Source of the DNA: Ignavibacteria bacterium
GTDB taxonomy: Bacteria; Bacteroidota; Ignavibacteria; Tepidaquicellales; OLB5
DNA length: 32,923 nucleotides
Direction of reading: 5' to 3'
Assembly (NCBI GenBank): GCA_013140565.1
Contig: JABFSP010000372.1
Location: 1 to 32,923 of the forward strand
This document shows positions 1 to 8,155 of the stretch, piece by piece; positions within the stretch are counted from its first letter, which is position 1; each line of letters opens with the position of its first letter. Both the position numbers and the translations under genes were made by a program. The notes beneath the pieces were generated by a model. The model was not told the DNA's origin. It ran no database searches and saw only the letters and a list, made by a program, of their open reading frames with translations.

Positions 1-59
1 GATACACCATTGCCATCTAATGCCACGTTAAATTTAATGCCGTCGTTTTCATTTTCCAC
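1..59 (-). CDS. 5' end of a gene running off the window (hypothetical, partial)
   Basis: On the minus strand a reading frame opens with GTG at 59-57 and stays open to the window edge. It encodes VENENDGIKFNVALDGNGV plus an incomplete codon. An AGGA element at 71-68 lies eight bases upstream, good spacing for a ribosome binding site, and the preceding gene stops at 73. Only about 20 codons are visible, so no family can be assigned. A competing 11-codon frame (MKTTALNLTWH then stop) starts at an ATG inside the same stretch. The start region is duplicated at 303-341. The coding status is uncertain. Confidence 0.35.
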   Translation of the reverse strand, partial: MENENDGIKFNVALDGNGV

Positions 60-71
60 TTTAGGGTTCCT
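34..71. repeat. Direct repeat, copy 1 (about 38 bp)
   Basis: This segment matches 303-341 at a constant offset of 269 apart from three base substitutions and a one-base indel (34 onwards aligns with 303 onwards). On the minus strand it contains an AGGA ribosome-binding-like element and the GTG start of the edge gene. It therefore looks like a duplicated translation-start region, not a random repeat. Confidence 0.75.
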
Positions 72-72
72 T

Positions 73-267
73 TCAACAAATCTTAATCACTTTTGTTTCA
101 ACTGTAACGCCCGCATCGTTCTTTGTGTATCTGATGTCTTCTAAACATGCATATACATAACTTAAACTTCCGACATAATGACCATCGTAACCAATATCTT
201 CTTCTTTAACAACTTCCAGTTCAGGTGGGTGTTTTTGAAGTTTTTCGATGAGTTCTTTTACAGTCAT
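73..267 (-). CDS. Small hypothetical protein, 64 aa
   Basis: The ATG at 267 is preceded by GAGGAA with seven bases of spacing, a good ribosome binding site, and the gene ends with TGA at 73. The protein is short, acidic and soluble, with no signal peptide or membrane segment. Its N-terminus (MTVKELIEKLQKHPPELEV) resembles the start of small proteins often seen in phage and accessory gene sets; that is a resemblance from memory, not a family assignment. It sits between another small gene (340-561) and the edge gene, all on the minus strand, with duplicated 38-bp segments on either side. Function unknown. Confidence 0.6.
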   Translation of the reverse strand: MTVKELIEKLQKHPPELEVVKEEDIGYDGHYVGSLSYVYACLEDIRYTKNDAGVTVETKVIKIC

Positions 268-302
268 TTTGGTATTCCTCGATTTGTTGTCCTATAAAAA
301 AC

Positions 303-341
303 TTAATGTCGTCGTTTTCATTTTCCGCTTTAGGGGTTCCT
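303..341. repeat. Direct repeat, copy 2 (39 bp), degenerate start region
   Basis: Near-copy of 34-71. On the minus strand the AGGAACCC element is kept, but the codon aligned with the GTG start of copy 1 is GCG. The following frame (ENENDDIKF) still resembles the edge gene (ENENDGIKF). It overlaps the stop codon of the gene at 340-561. The simplest reading is a remnant of a duplication of the edge gene's 5' end. Confidence 0.7.
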
Positions 342-561
342 ATCTTACTGGATTACATCCCACACAATATTCTTCTTTTGCATGAATTAACTTCGAGTAC
401 ATTACTGAAATAATATTCTTTACATCGTCAAGTTCTTTTTGCGGGATTTTAATTCCTCGTCCAAAACACTTAGTGCTGGCTTCACAAAATTCGATAGATG
501 TACCACGACCCTGAGTTTGATAATAAACAATAAAATGAATACTATATCTGTAGCTATTCAA
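340..561 (-). CDS. Small hypothetical protein, 73 aa
   Basis: The reading frame opens with TTG at 561 and ends with TAG at 340. The product has four cysteines, including a C-terminal CVGC pair close to the end (EEYCVGCNPVR), and no clear signal peptide. No in-frame ATG lies near the start and the ribosome binding site is weak, so the start is uncertain. It is transcribed in the same direction as the 64-aa gene downstream and could share its transcript. I do not recognise the family. Coding status rests on an intact frame in a compact gene row. Confidence 0.4.
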   Translation of the reverse strand: MNSYRYSIHFIVYYQTQGRGTSIEFCEASTKCFGRGIKIPQKELDDVKNIISVMYSKLIHAKEEYCVGCNPVR

Positions 562-628
562 AATTCGTGTTTTTTGCTTAAATAGTCAAGATTAATATCA
601 GGCAAAATCTAACGATAATCGGTATTTT

Positions 629-1273
629 TCACTGTTTTTGGTGTGTCTGGAAAGTGTTTTCAAAATTTTTCACGTATATCTCCCTGATTTTTTCGAAATC
701 GGCTTTTGCTCCGGTGATCTTTTCTACGCTGGTAACTCCTTTATGAAAGATTCCGCACGGAATAATTTTATCAAAATAGCTGAGGTCTGTGTTAATATTG
801 AAAGCAATTCCATGCATTGTGATCCATCTTGAAACCTTGATTCCGATTGCGCATATTTTCTCATCACCTACCCATACCCCGGTATATTCTTCTTCGCGAT
901 GTGCTTCAATGCCAAGTTCATTTAGTGTCAGTATAACTGTTTCTTCAAGGTCGCGTAAGTAACGGTGTGTATCTTTGTAGTAATTATTAAGCTCAAGTAT
1001 AGGGTATGCCACCAGTTGTCCGGGTCCGTGGTAAGTGATATCTCCGCCGCGGTCAATTTCATAGTATGAAATTCCCTTCGACTTCATTTCTTCATCACTT
1101 ATGAGTATATGATCTCTTGAGCCGGTCTTCCCAAGCGTATATACATGGTTATGTTCTACTGTAAACAGGATATCATCACCCGGGTTTTTCTGTTTGTTCA
1201 GGTGAGTTTCTTTTTGCATGTCCCAGACTTCTTTGTAATCCGCAAAACCCAGATCAATGTGTTTAATCGGCAT
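629..1273 (-). CDS. lipB: Lipoyl(octanoyl) transferase LipB
   Basis: LipB moves an octanoyl group from acyl carrier protein to lipoyl-domain lysines, the first step of endogenous lipoate synthesis in the cytoplasm. The 214-aa protein has the usual family length and the signature RGGDITYHGPGQ at residues 75-86, the conserved K146 in AIGIKVSRW, and the expected catalytic cysteine C173 in the IPCGI segment. The start is ATG at 1273. A TACTTTTG element (1288-1281 on the minus strand) ends only seven bases upstream, so the mRNA could be nearly leaderless. lipA is not in the window. The neighbours are unrelated, and the 241-bp gap to the plus-strand transglycosylase is a divergent promoter region. 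Confidence 0.97.
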   Translation of the reverse strand: MPIKHIDLGFADYKEVWDMQKETHLNKQKNPGDDILFTVEHNHVYTLGKTGSRDHILISDEEMKSKGISYYEIDRGGDITYHGPGQLVAYPILELNNYYKDTHRYLRDLEETVILTLNELGIEAHREEEYTGVWVGDEKICAIGIKVSRWITMHGIAFNINTDLSYFDKIIPCGIFHKGVTSVEKITGAKADFEKIREIYVKNFENTFQTHQKQ

Positions 1274-1280
1274 TCTTTTC

Positions 1281-1288
1281 CAAAAGTA
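1281..1288 (-). promoter_or_regulatory. Candidate -7 element (TAnnTTTG) for lipB
   Basis: On the minus strand this reads TACTTTTG, matching the Bacteroidota -7 consensus TAnnTTTG. I see no TTG at 19-21 bp upstream. It lies seven bases from the lipB ATG, so transcription from it would give a very short leader. Confidence 0.3.
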
Positions 1289-1434
1289 TTACTTAAGGGA
1301 ACAAGTTTAGCATAAAAAGGTTTTAAGTAGTATTCACTTAATCATCATACCTTAAAAAAACCGGATATAACCCATAAGAAAAGCGCTATCTGCATTATAT
1401 ATATGAATATTGCACGGTTTATTTAATAAATAGC

Positions 1435-1463
1435 TTGATTTTATAAGGGGAATTTTTTATATT
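1435..1463 (+). promoter_or_regulatory. Candidate sigma-70-like promoter for the transglycosylase
   Basis: TTGATT (1435-1440) and TATATT (1458-1463) are separated by exactly 17 bp, the classical -35/-10 spacing. A start near 1470 would leave a leader of about 45 nt ending in an AAGGAGAAA-like ribosome binding site before the ATG at 1515. AT-rich DNA yields such matches by chance, so this is tentative. Confidence 0.35.
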
Positions 1464-1514
1464 CGGTTCTGAAATTGGCGTATTAGCAAAATTAATCAAG
1501 GAGAAAGCAATTAT

Positions 1515-3836
1515 ATGAAAAGACTATCAGGCCTTCTTTATATATTATTCGCCTTCATCTCACTTCAGTATCTTGCAGGATGCGGAGGTTCTAACGTGGA
1601 TGAAGAAGAATCTGCTGATAAGAAGAAGAAAAAGGACTCGGTAAGTGTATATACAGCACTTGAAAATGCAAGAATACACTATACCAAAGCATTGCAGTTC
1701 AATGAACAGGCTGATTCAAAGGCTTCGAAGGAAGAATTTGAAGCTGCCTTAAAAGACCTTAATAAGATTGATACCAAAAATCTTGAAACACATATTACAT
1801 GGGAAAAAGATTACAAAGAAATTACCACAAGTGTTGTGCAGGATTATATTACTGCCAACCCTGAACTTGACGAAAATCACAAAGTATTTAAACTTGCTTC
1901 AAAACTTGGTATTAAATACGAAAAAGTAGAAAAGAAATCATTCACCAATACATTTAACCCCAATGAACTCCCTCAGTGTATTGATATCCCTCTTGTAGAA
2001 AACGGCCCGGTGCAGGATTACATTACATATTTTACCGGAACCGGCAGGAAGTACATGGATAAATGGCTATTCAGGCTCGGGAAATACTCCAATTTAATGA
2101 GAAGTATTCTCAGGGAAAATAACGCTCCGGAGGAACTGATATATCTTTCTATGATAGAATCGGGACTTGACCCAAAGATAAGTTCCTGGGCGGGAGCAAT
2201 AGGATTATGGCAGTTCATGCCAACAACAGGCTCAGCTTACGGCCTGTATTATGACGGCAGCACTGATGATAAACGCGACCCGGAAAAAGCAACAGATGCC
2301 GCAGCAAGGCATTTAAAAGATCTATATAAATCATTTGGTGACTGGTATCTTGCAATGGCTTCATATAATGCGGGTCCCGGCAGAATAACAAGCGCTATAA
2401 AAAAATCTGGTTCAACTGATTTCTGGACATTGCGTGAATATCTGCCAAAGGAAACAAGGAACTACGTTCCGCAATATATTGCGGTTGCGCTCATTTGCCT
2501 TGACCCTTCAAAATACGGATTTAATGATGTTGAATGGGGTAAGCCGCTTGAATACGACAGGGTAGTAATTAAATCTGCTTTAACAGTTGATGAAATTGCT
2601 TCGCTCAGTAATACAGATGTAGAAACTATCCGTGACCTGAACTCACAAATGCTGAGCGATATAACACCGGTGTTTGATGACGGCTATTTGATAAAGATAC
2701 CAAAAGGTAAGTTCAAGGAATTTACTGAAAATTATGAAGCGGCAAGTCATATTGAAAAATACAGTTTCAAACCGATCTTTGACGGCAACGAGGGTACAGC
2801 TTCAGTAAACCACGAAGAAAGTTACTCATATTTTAAAGTAGCCGGCTATCACGTGGAAGACAAAAGGTACATTATAAGTACAACGAACCGCGAGCTTGTG
2901 TTTCATGATATTTCTGAAAAGGAAGACCTTTATAATGTATCGCTGAAGTATGCTGTAAGACCCAGTGACCTGAGATTATGGAATAACATAAATTATGGCA
3001 TTTATCCCAAAAAGGGTGATAAGCTTTCTGTTTGGCTGACAAAAGATAAATATAAAGAACTTTACGGTTCAGTTGAAGAAGAAAAGAAAACTGAAAACGT
3101 TACCGAGAGCCCAATTAAAGACCCGGGAAAAGATGAAGTCATTGAAGAAACAAATTCTGAAGGAACCAATGAAACCGTTTTGGTTAATAAAGAGCACAAA
3201 AATGATCCGGATGTTAAAAAAGAGGTTGAAGTTAAAAAGGATACCGAAGTAAAAAAAGAGGTAGAAGTCAAAAAGGATGTTGAAGTAAAAAAAGAAAAGA
3301 AAACCAGCACTGATACAAAGAAGAAAAAACAGAGCTACCAGACCTATACTGTAAAAGATGGAGACAACCTGACTGAAATAGCTGATGCGTACGATGTTGA
3401 AATAGCTGATGTAAAAGACTGGAACGAGCTTGAGTCAGATAAAATAATGGTTGGACAGAAGCTGAAAATATATTCGGATAAAAAAGTAACATCATCGAGC
3501 AAAAAATCCAAATCATACACAGTAAAAGAAGGCGATAACCTCACTAAAATTGCAGATGCAAACGGTGTATCTGTTGCGGATATTAAAGAATGGAACGGGC
3601 TGGATAGTGATGTTATCCAGGAAGGACAGGTATTGAAGCTCTATTCAACAAAAGAAACAACCAAGAAAGAGAAAAAAGATACCAAAAGCAAAACAACATA
3701 TCACACAGTTAAAAAAGGCGAAACGCTTGGCAAAATAGCCGATAAGTATGACTGCACTATTGCTGACCTTAAAAAATGGAACAAGATAAAAGGCGATACA
3801 ATTGAAATTGGTGAGAAGCTGGTAGTAAAGAAGTAA
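1515..3836 (+). CDS. Exported lytic murein transglycosylase with SLT and three LysM domains (MltD-like)
   Basis: This enzyme is predicted to cleave peptidoglycan glycan strands in the periplasm. A lipoprotein signal ends in LAGC with Cys23. The SLT goose-type lysozyme domain spans about residues 190-330, with likely catalytic Glu215 (MIESGLDP), then [10 protein letters not shown] and [10 protein letters not shown] middle region carries a weaker LysM-like segment. A charged linker at about residues 565-600 repeats EVKK-type units. Three LysM peptidoglycan-binding modules start near residues 611, 668 and 729; each opens with (Y/H)TVK.G. The ATG has a good ribosome binding site (AAGGAGAAA). The gene appears monocistronic, with its own terminator downstream. 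At 773 aa it is longer than typical MltD because of the linker and the third C-terminal LysM. Confidence 0.95.
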   Translation: MKRLSGLLYILFAFISLQYLAGCGGSNVDEEESADKKKKKDSVSVYTALENARIHYTKALQFNEQADSKASKEEFEAALKDLNKIDTKNLETHITWEKDYKEITTSVVQDYITANPELDENHKVFKLASKLGIKYEKVEKKSFTNTFNPNELPQCIDIPLVENGPVQDYITYFTGTGRKYMDKWLFRLGKYSNLMRSILRENNAPEELIYLSMIESGLDPKISSWAGAIGLWQFMPTTGSAYGLYYDGSTDDKRDPEKATDAAARHLKDLYKSFGDWYLAMASYNAGPGRITSAIKKSGSTDFWTLREYLPKETRNYVPQYIAVALICLDPSKYGFNDVEWGKPLEYDRVVIKSALTVDEIASLSNTDVETIRDLNSQMLSDITPVFDDGYLIKIPKGKFKEFTENYEAASHIEKYSFKPIFDGNEGTASVNHEESYSYFKVAGYHVEDKRYIISTTNRELVFHDISEKEDLYNVSLKYAVRPSDLRLWNNINYGIYPKKGDKLSVWLTKDKYKELYGSVEEEKKTENVTESPIKDPGKDEVIEETNSEGTNETVLVNKEHKNDPDVKKEVEVKKDTEVKKEVEVKKDVEVKKEKKTSTDTKKKKQSYQTYTVKDGDNLTEIADAYDVEIADVKDWNELESDKIMVGQKLKIYSDKKVTSSSKKSKSYTVKEGDNLTKIADANGVSVADIKEWNGLDSDVIQEGQVLKLYSTKETTKKEKKDTKSKTTYHTVKKGETLGKIADKYDCTIADLKKWNKIKGDTIEIGEKLVVKK

Positions 3837-3842
3837 AACTTC

Positions 3843-3858
3843 CTCTGCTTAGGCAGAG
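3843..3858. other. Short hairpin after the transglycosylase stop
   Basis: CTCTGC and GCAGAG form a perfect 6-bp stem with a TTAG loop, five bases past the stop codon. No T-tract follows, so by itself it is more likely an mRNA 3'-end stabiliser than a terminator. Confidence 0.45.
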
Positions 3859-3895
3859 TAAGTCAAGAAGCAAAAGTGAAAAGGCAAAAAAATTT

Positions 3896-3921
3896 AAGGC
3901 GAGTATATCTCGCCTTTTTTA
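3896..3921 (+). terminator. Rho-independent terminator of the transglycosylase gene
   Basis: AAGGCGAG and CTCGCCTT form a perfect 8-bp stem with a five-base TATAT loop, followed by a T-tract (TTTTTTAT). Confidence 0.85.
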
Positions 3922-3951
3922 TAGTAAAAATTATCATCAGGAAATTAGCAC

Positions 3952-4002
3952 CCCTCTCCTTTGGAGAGGGAGAAAACGCACAATAGTGCGTTTTGGGAGA
4001 GG
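3952..4002. repeat. Tandem hairpin element upstream of the acetyltransferase
   Basis: Hairpin 1 pairs CCCTCTCC (3952-3959) with GGAGAGGG (3963-3970) around a TTT loop. Hairpin 2 pairs AAAACGCAC (3973-3981) with GTGCGTTTT (3986-3994) around AATA. The next bases, GGGAGAGG (3995-4002), form the ribosome binding site of the following gene and are also complementary to the first arm of hairpin 1. CT-rich/GA-rich palindromes of this style recur between genes in many Bacteroidota genomes, so it may be a dispersed repeat that has been co-opted. Confidence 0.65.
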
Positions 4003-4007
4003 TCAAT

Positions 4008-4535
4008 ATGAAACAAAATAACATTACTTTTAAAATCGCATCTCAGGATGATTCTGTTAATATCACAGCTTTGGTTAACTCCGTTTACCGGGGTGAAAAC
4101 TCCAAAAAGGGGTGGACAACTGAAGCGGATTTCCTGAGCGGTATCAGAATCACGGAAGAGAAAGTTAAGGAAATAATTGAAGGCAAAAATGATGTGATCA
4201 TTCTCGCATTGGTTGAAGAAAGCATCATAGGCTGCGTTCACCTGGAAAATGCCGGTAGTTATTCATATTTAGGGATGCTCTCAGTTGATGTGAACTTTCA
4301 GGATAAAGGCATTGGCAAATTGTTAATTACTGAATGTGAGAGATATACAAAAGAAGTATTTGGTCTAAATGAAATAAAGATGAAAGTAATAAGCAGAAGA
4401 ACGGAGCTTATTGAGTATTACAACCGCAGGGGTTATTCTGCAACCAGTGAACTTGAAGAATTCGGCTCGCACGGAGATACTTTTGGCGATACGAGTGAAA
4501 AGCTTTATTTTGAAACTCTTTCAAAAAACTTATGA
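4008..4535 (+). CDS. GNAT-family N-acetyltransferase
   Basis: Predicted acetyl-CoA-dependent acetyltransferase, substrate unknown. The 175-aa protein shows the GNAT pattern: the strand GMLSVDVNFQDKGIGKLLI includes the acetyl-CoA loop (Q-D-K-G-I-G-K), followed by an ECERYTKEVFG helix and the C-terminal YYNRRGYSAT motif typical of the family. I chose the ATG at 4008 because GGGAGAGG lies five bases upstream; a TTG five codons earlier would place the ribosome binding site inside the gene. The start is preceded by the tandem hairpin element. It converges with the helical hypothetical gene with 15 bp between stops. Confidence 0.88.
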   Translation: MKQNNITFKIASQDDSVNITALVNSVYRGENSKKGWTTEADFLSGIRITEEKVKEIIEGKNDVIILALVEESIIGCVHLENAGSYSYLGMLSVDVNFQDKGIGKLLITECERYTKEVFGLNEIKMKVISRRTELIEYYNRRGYSATSELEEFGSHGDTFGDTSEKLYFETLSKNL

Positions 4536-4550
4536 ACTGAATATGAGTTA

Positions 4551-5999
4551 TTATCTTTCAAGCTCTTCAGCTTTTTTCAAAAGCCAGATTTTGTTAATTA
4601 AAGCCCGGTTTTCTGAAATTTCCCTTTTTATTTTATTAAGCTCAAATTCTTTATCCTTACCGTCTGTGTTTTTTAAATTAAACAGTTTTCTGGAGTAATT
4701 TATAAAACCATTCACTTGTTCGCGCACCTTATCATGAACTATTTTGTTGTTAAGAATAAAATGCTTGTACGTATCAATATGTGAGTAAAATGGTTCAGAT
4801 TCGTTAAGGTCATAATAAATTTTCAACGTTAGAGATTTGATATTCTGCTTAAATACAAATTCTTCAGAGGTTACCTTTGACAATTCAACAAGAGAGCTTT
4901 CCAGATCATTTTTCCAGTAATGACCCAGCGCGCAGCAAAAGTGATGTGTATCAGTTCTCAAGTCCTCTTTAACCTCATTAATATTCTCTCTAATGAATTT
5001 ATTTACCCACACTGATTCCCCTGCTTCATATCCTGTAGCTACAAGACTGATAAAAAATATATTTGAAATGTAATCAACTGTTCCCTTATGCAGACCTTTA
5101 TCTACAGTTTGTTTATAAAGCTCAAATTGTTGTTTTACAAATTCATCGCTGCCGCTTGTCACTTTAGTATAGCAGAAATTTGTCAATACAGTAAGAATAT
5201 CTTTACTTTTGTGAATATGCAAAATATCAAAGTTCTTTATAAGGAAATCTTTAAGCAGAAAAAAATATTTTTCTTCCTGAGTCTGCATCAGTTTAAAAGA
5301 AAGATAATAGGCGTTAACATAAGGTATATCCAGGAATTTTTTACCCTCCCTGCTGAAAAAGATATCTAACTCTACGGATAAATTGTAAGTAAAACGAAAA
5401 TTTGAAATTTGAGAATTTCTTGTCAGAAGGAAGGTATTATGATAAAGTATTTTTATCAAAAAACCTGATGTTAACAGGTCCGAAATTTCCTGGAACAGTT
5501 TGTTTTCCCTTATGTAACTATCCGTAACATCTTTCTGAAACCCGCTGTAAATCAAACTAAGTTCATATTGTTTATCGTAATAATGCTCATCTTTATAAAC
5601 TGTATTTTCTATCGTTTTGCTTACTCTTTCCTTTTTCTTCAAAAAATGTCCGGTAAGCTTCCTGCTTTTCAGTTCTTCAAGTAACAGCATATCCTTTCTG
5701 AATTCCTTTTTATTAAAATTAAGTACTGCAAGGAATTCATTTGCAAGCCTGAGCATATCAGAAATAACATTTCTCATCAGGGCATCATTGTATTTTTTTC
5801 CGGGATAAAGAAATTCGAATACTTTTTCCTTTTCCATATGCTTTTTATCGTATTCCGGATGACATATTTTCAGATAGTCCGCCAGATTCATCAGCACTTT
5901 TTCTTTGTTGAAAAAGGGTGAATGAACAAAATCTCTGAATTGTTTAAGCTCACCCGGGCTCAGAGTTTTGAGCAATAATACAAATCTTGAATTATTCAT
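4551..5999 (-). CDS. Uncharacterised helical protein, paralog 1 of 3
   Basis: Unknown function. With the start at ATG 5999 the protein has 482 aa and no signal peptide or membrane segment, so it is probably cytoplasmic. The N-terminus carries KTLSPGELKQFRDFVHSPFF from residue 11, then HPEYDKK and a LYPGKKYNDALMRN block. The rest is predicted alpha-helical with TPR-like helix pairs, ending in WLLKKAEELE. The proteins encoded at 12357-13802 and 17497-18957 align along their length. An upstream ATG at 6065 would add 22 residues absent from the paralogs, so I reject it. GGGAG at 6017-6013 is a distant ribosome binding site. It is divergent from the exported proteins at 6172 and 6665, with 172 bp between starts. 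Confidence 0.82.
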   Translation of the reverse strand: MNNSRFVLLLKTLSPGELKQFRDFVHSPFFNKEKVLMNLADYLKICHPEYDKKHMEKEKVFEFLYPGKKYNDALMRNVISDMLRLANEFLAVLNFNKKEFRKDMLLLEELKSRKLTGHFLKKKERVSKTIENTVYKDEHYYDKQYELSLIYSGFQKDVTDSYIRENKLFQEISDLLTSGFLIKILYHNTFLLTRNSQISNFRFTYNLSVELDIFFSREGKKFLDIPYVNAYYLSFKLMQTQEEKYFFLLKDFLIKNFDILHIHKSKDILTVLTNFCYTKVTSGSDEFVKQQFELYKQTVDKGLHKGTVDYISNIFFISLVATGYEAGESVWVNKFIRENINEVKEDLRTDTHHFCCALGHYWKNDLESSLVELSKVTSEEFVFKQNIKSLTLKIYYDLNESEPFYSHIDTYKHFILNNKIVHDKVREQVNGFINYSRKLFNLKNTDGKDKEFELNKIKREISENRALINKIWLLKKAEELER

Positions 6000-6107
6000 A
6001 TTTTTTTGTGTACTCCCAATGGTGACAATATAGTGATAAATCCTTTGAAACGATACGTTTTTCATAAAAAATGTGAATCTTTCATCCTACATTTTGCTTT
6101 AATTTTC

Positions 6108-6140
6108 TTTGTGAAGACCTGCATGCAGATACTAACTTTG
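6108..6140 (+). promoter_or_regulatory. Bacteroidota-type promoter for the exported-protein operon
   Basis: TTTG (6108-6111) and TAACTTTG (6133-6140) are 21 bp apart, matching the known -33 TTTG / -7 TAnnTTTG architecture. Transcription would start near 6146, about 25 nt before the ATG at 6172, leaving room for the AGGGAG ribosome binding site. Confidence 0.55.
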
Positions 6141-6171
6141 CAGAGCATCAAAAAAAAGGGAGAACTCAATA

Positions 6172-6606
6172 ATGAAGACATTAATATTATCCATAATGGT
6201 TTTAATATTCATGGCCGCATTTTCAGATGGCTGCCAGGATATCCTGGGCAGGAAAAAGAATCAGTCAGATACGCAGTATTTGAAAAAGGTAAACGGTAAC
6301 AATTGGCTATTTCCGGGAGCAAAGGGAGAATACTGCAGGTATAAATTGTACGAAGATGTAAACCGAATGACCGTAATTGATACGATCTGTATTTATTGCC
6401 CTTATCAGGACTCAGTCAGCCTGGGGTGCATGAAAGAAAACGATTACAAATACATTTGGGACCAGGAGTATCACAGGGAAGACTCAATTATGACATGGAA
6501 GCGAATGTATATTGAAAAATTAAATACCGATGTTAATTCAGATTGCAAAGAATGTCCGCCTTCAGAACAAAAATATACACAAACAATTTATGGTTATACG
6601 TGGTAA
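6172..6606 (+). CDS. Small Cys-rich exported hypothetical protein, 144 aa
   Basis: I do not recognise this family. The N-terminus is basic then strongly hydrophobic (LILSIMVLIFMAAF) and reaches SDGC at Cys21, so it is exported; the SDGC sequence is a poor lipobox, so lipoprotein status is doubtful. After the signal there are several further cysteines in CIYC, LGC and the CKECPP cluster, suggesting disulfides or metal binding outside the cytoplasm. It has no type IX sorting domain. ATG at 6172 has an AGGGAG ribosome binding site. The next gene follows after 58 bp, so the two may be co-transcribed from the promoter at 6108-6140. Confidence 0.72.
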   Translation: MKTLILSIMVLIFMAAFSDGCQDILGRKKNQSDTQYLKKVNGNNWLFPGAKGEYCRYKLYEDVNRMTVIDTICIYCPYQDSVSLGCMKENDYKYIWDQEYHREDSIMTWKRMYIEKLNTDVNSDCKECPPSEQKYTQTIYGYTW

Positions 6607-6664
6607 GGGATAAAATACAGTATAAAATATAAATATAAACCAAGAATAAGGAGAATAATAACAT

Positions 6665-8032
6665 ATGGAAAAATTTCAAACCGTATTTTCAGGACCAAAG
6701 GTCATCATGCTCACACTGGGCATAATGCTCTGCTGCAGCCAGGCTTTCTCACAATGGACACAAACTTCAGGAACCCCCGAAGGAGCAGGTATTACCGATA
6801 TGATCACAACTGCCAATGGTACTATAGTGGTAACATGCGCGAGTTATAGCTGGCCAAGCGGTCAGCAGGGCGGAATCAGAATATCATCCAATAGCGGCGC
6901 AAGCTGGCAAAGCGTTGTTAATGCATATAACGGCAGAACCTTGCATCTTGGAACTACAGGGAAGATATTCGCTTCTTTCTGGCCATATCCAACCGCGGAA
7001 GGAATGTATTTTTCAACAAACAACGGGTTGAACTGGGAACAATCATATTACGGAGGCGCTAGCGATAACGTGTTTTCCATTACCTCAACAAACAATGATA
7101 ACACAGTTTTCATCGGTACAAGATATGGTGTATGGAGATCAATAAATAATGGTTTATGGGCGCAGGTTTTCGGTGGTATCCAGCCGAATACTTTTGTATA
7201 TGACTTAGAGGCGGACAGCTCAGGAACATATATTGCAGCTGGAACATCAAAAGGTTTGTATGTTACTTCAAATAACGGAACCACCTGGAGCCCGGTATCA
7301 GGCATAAATGTTGATGATACCATTTATGCAGTTAAATTTATCAAATCACAGGGTGATGATCCGGAAGACAACTTTTTGTTCAGTACAACTTCCAAAGGTG
7401 CTATGTTTAAAAGTCCTGAATCTGCGCAGTACCTGGCAGCAATATTAGTATATACGTTCCTTGGAAAAATTGGCGATGTTCAGGTTGTAAAGAATGCAGA
7501 CCTTATTTATATAGCCGGGGCTCTTTCTCCTTTTCATCTGGATAATTCAGTTAATGCCGGTTTTGTTTTGTCATCTGATATGGGCAGCTCGTGGCAGGAT
7601 ATCAATACTGGTCTGCCCGGGAATCCTGTAGTATCAAGAATAACTTACAATATCTCCGGCGGCAATATTAACTGGCATGCAGGTTTATTCAATAACACAC
7701 TTAACGGAGCTAAAGTATACAAAATGACAACACCTATTGGCATTAACCAGATCTCAAATGAAGTTCCGGATGGCTTTTCTCTTTCACAAAACTATCCTAA
7801 TCCGTTTAACCCCGTGACAAAAATTAAATTCAATGTTGCTAAAGAGTCTGCGGTAAATATCACAGTCTTTGATGTACTTGGCAGACACATATCAACACTT
7901 GTGAATGAAAAACTAAGAGCGGGGAGTTATGAAACCGAGTGGTCTGCGGTAAATATGCCGGGCGGAGTTTATTTTTATAAAATTGAGACTGATGACTTTA
8001 CGGAAACGAAGAAGATGATGCTGGTAAAATAA
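6665..8032 (+). CDS. Type IX-secreted Asp-box beta-propeller protein
   Basis: Predicted cell-surface or secreted protein. A signal peptide ends near QAFSQ. The body has repeated Asp-box-like turns typical of sialidase/Ycf48 propellers: SSNSGASW, STNNGLNW, TSNNGTTW and SSDMGSSW. The last ~85 residues form a Por secretion (type A) sorting domain: NYPNPFNPVTKIKF beginning at residue 376, then VFDVLGR, GSYETEW and GGVYFYKI, ending KKMMLVK. No catalytic site is evident, so a binding role is as likely as an enzyme role. The AAGGAGA ribosome binding site is strong. A terminator follows at 8057. It is the distal gene divergent from helical paralog 1. Confidence 0.9.
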   Translation: MEKFQTVFSGPKVIMLTLGIMLCCSQAFSQWTQTSGTPEGAGITDMITTANGTIVVTCASYSWPSGQQGGIRISSNSGASWQSVVNAYNGRTLHLGTTGKIFASFWPYPTAEGMYFSTNNGLNWEQSYYGGASDNVFSITSTNNDNTVFIGTRYGVWRSINNGLWAQVFGGIQPNTFVYDLEADSSGTYIAAGTSKGLYVTSNNGTTWSPVSGINVDDTIYAVKFIKSQGDDPEDNFLFSTTSKGAMFKSPESAQYLAAILVYTFLGKIGDVQVVKNADLIYIAGALSPFHLDNSVNAGFVLSSDMGSSWQDINTGLPGNPVVSRITYNISGGNINWHAGLFNNTLNGAKVYKMTTPIGINQISNEVPDGFSLSQNYPNPFNPVTKIKFNVAKESAVNITVFDVLGRHISTLVNEKLRAGSYETEWSAVNMPGGVYFYKIETDDFTETKKMMLVK

Positions 8033-8056
8033 CATAATTTGAAATTTTTGCACTCT

Positions 8057-8082
8057 AAGCCGTCAATTTGACGGCTTTTTTA
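8057..8082 (+). terminator. Rho-independent terminator after the propeller gene
   Basis: AAGCCGTCA pairs with TGACGGCTT around a tiny loop (AATTT region), giving an 8-9 bp stem followed by TTTTTT. Confidence 0.85.
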
Positions 8083-8093
8083 TTTAATTGAAT

Positions 8094-8116
8094 ATAATAC
8101 CCAAAATCGGTATTAT
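8094..8116. promoter_or_regulatory. Inverted repeat upstream of the livJ-like gene
   Basis: ATAATACC (8094-8101) and GGTATTAT (8109-8116) form a perfect 8-bp inverted repeat with a 7-bp spacer, 40 bp before the ATG. It could be an operator, but no regulator gene adjoins it, so the role is speculative. Confidence 0.3.
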
Positions 8117-8155
8117 TGGTAACAATTCTAATAAAAATTTAAAATTTTATCGCCC

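Noticed and set aside
34-341. CRISPR-like reading of the two repeated segments
   Set aside because: Only two imperfect copies separated by a full gene; no array spacing and no cas genes.
3062-3544. Minus-strand Ser/Phe-rich open frames in the LysM region
   Set aside because: They are antisense readings of Lys/Glu-rich repeats.
3993-4007. TTG start extending the first acetyltransferase by five codons
   Set aside because: The extension would place the GGGAGAGG ribosome binding site inside the coding region; the ATG at 4008 is better.
6006-6299. 97-codon plus-strand open frame overlapping the small exported gene
   Set aside because: The alternative frame at 6172 has a good ribosome binding site, a promoter and a signal peptide, while this one has none.
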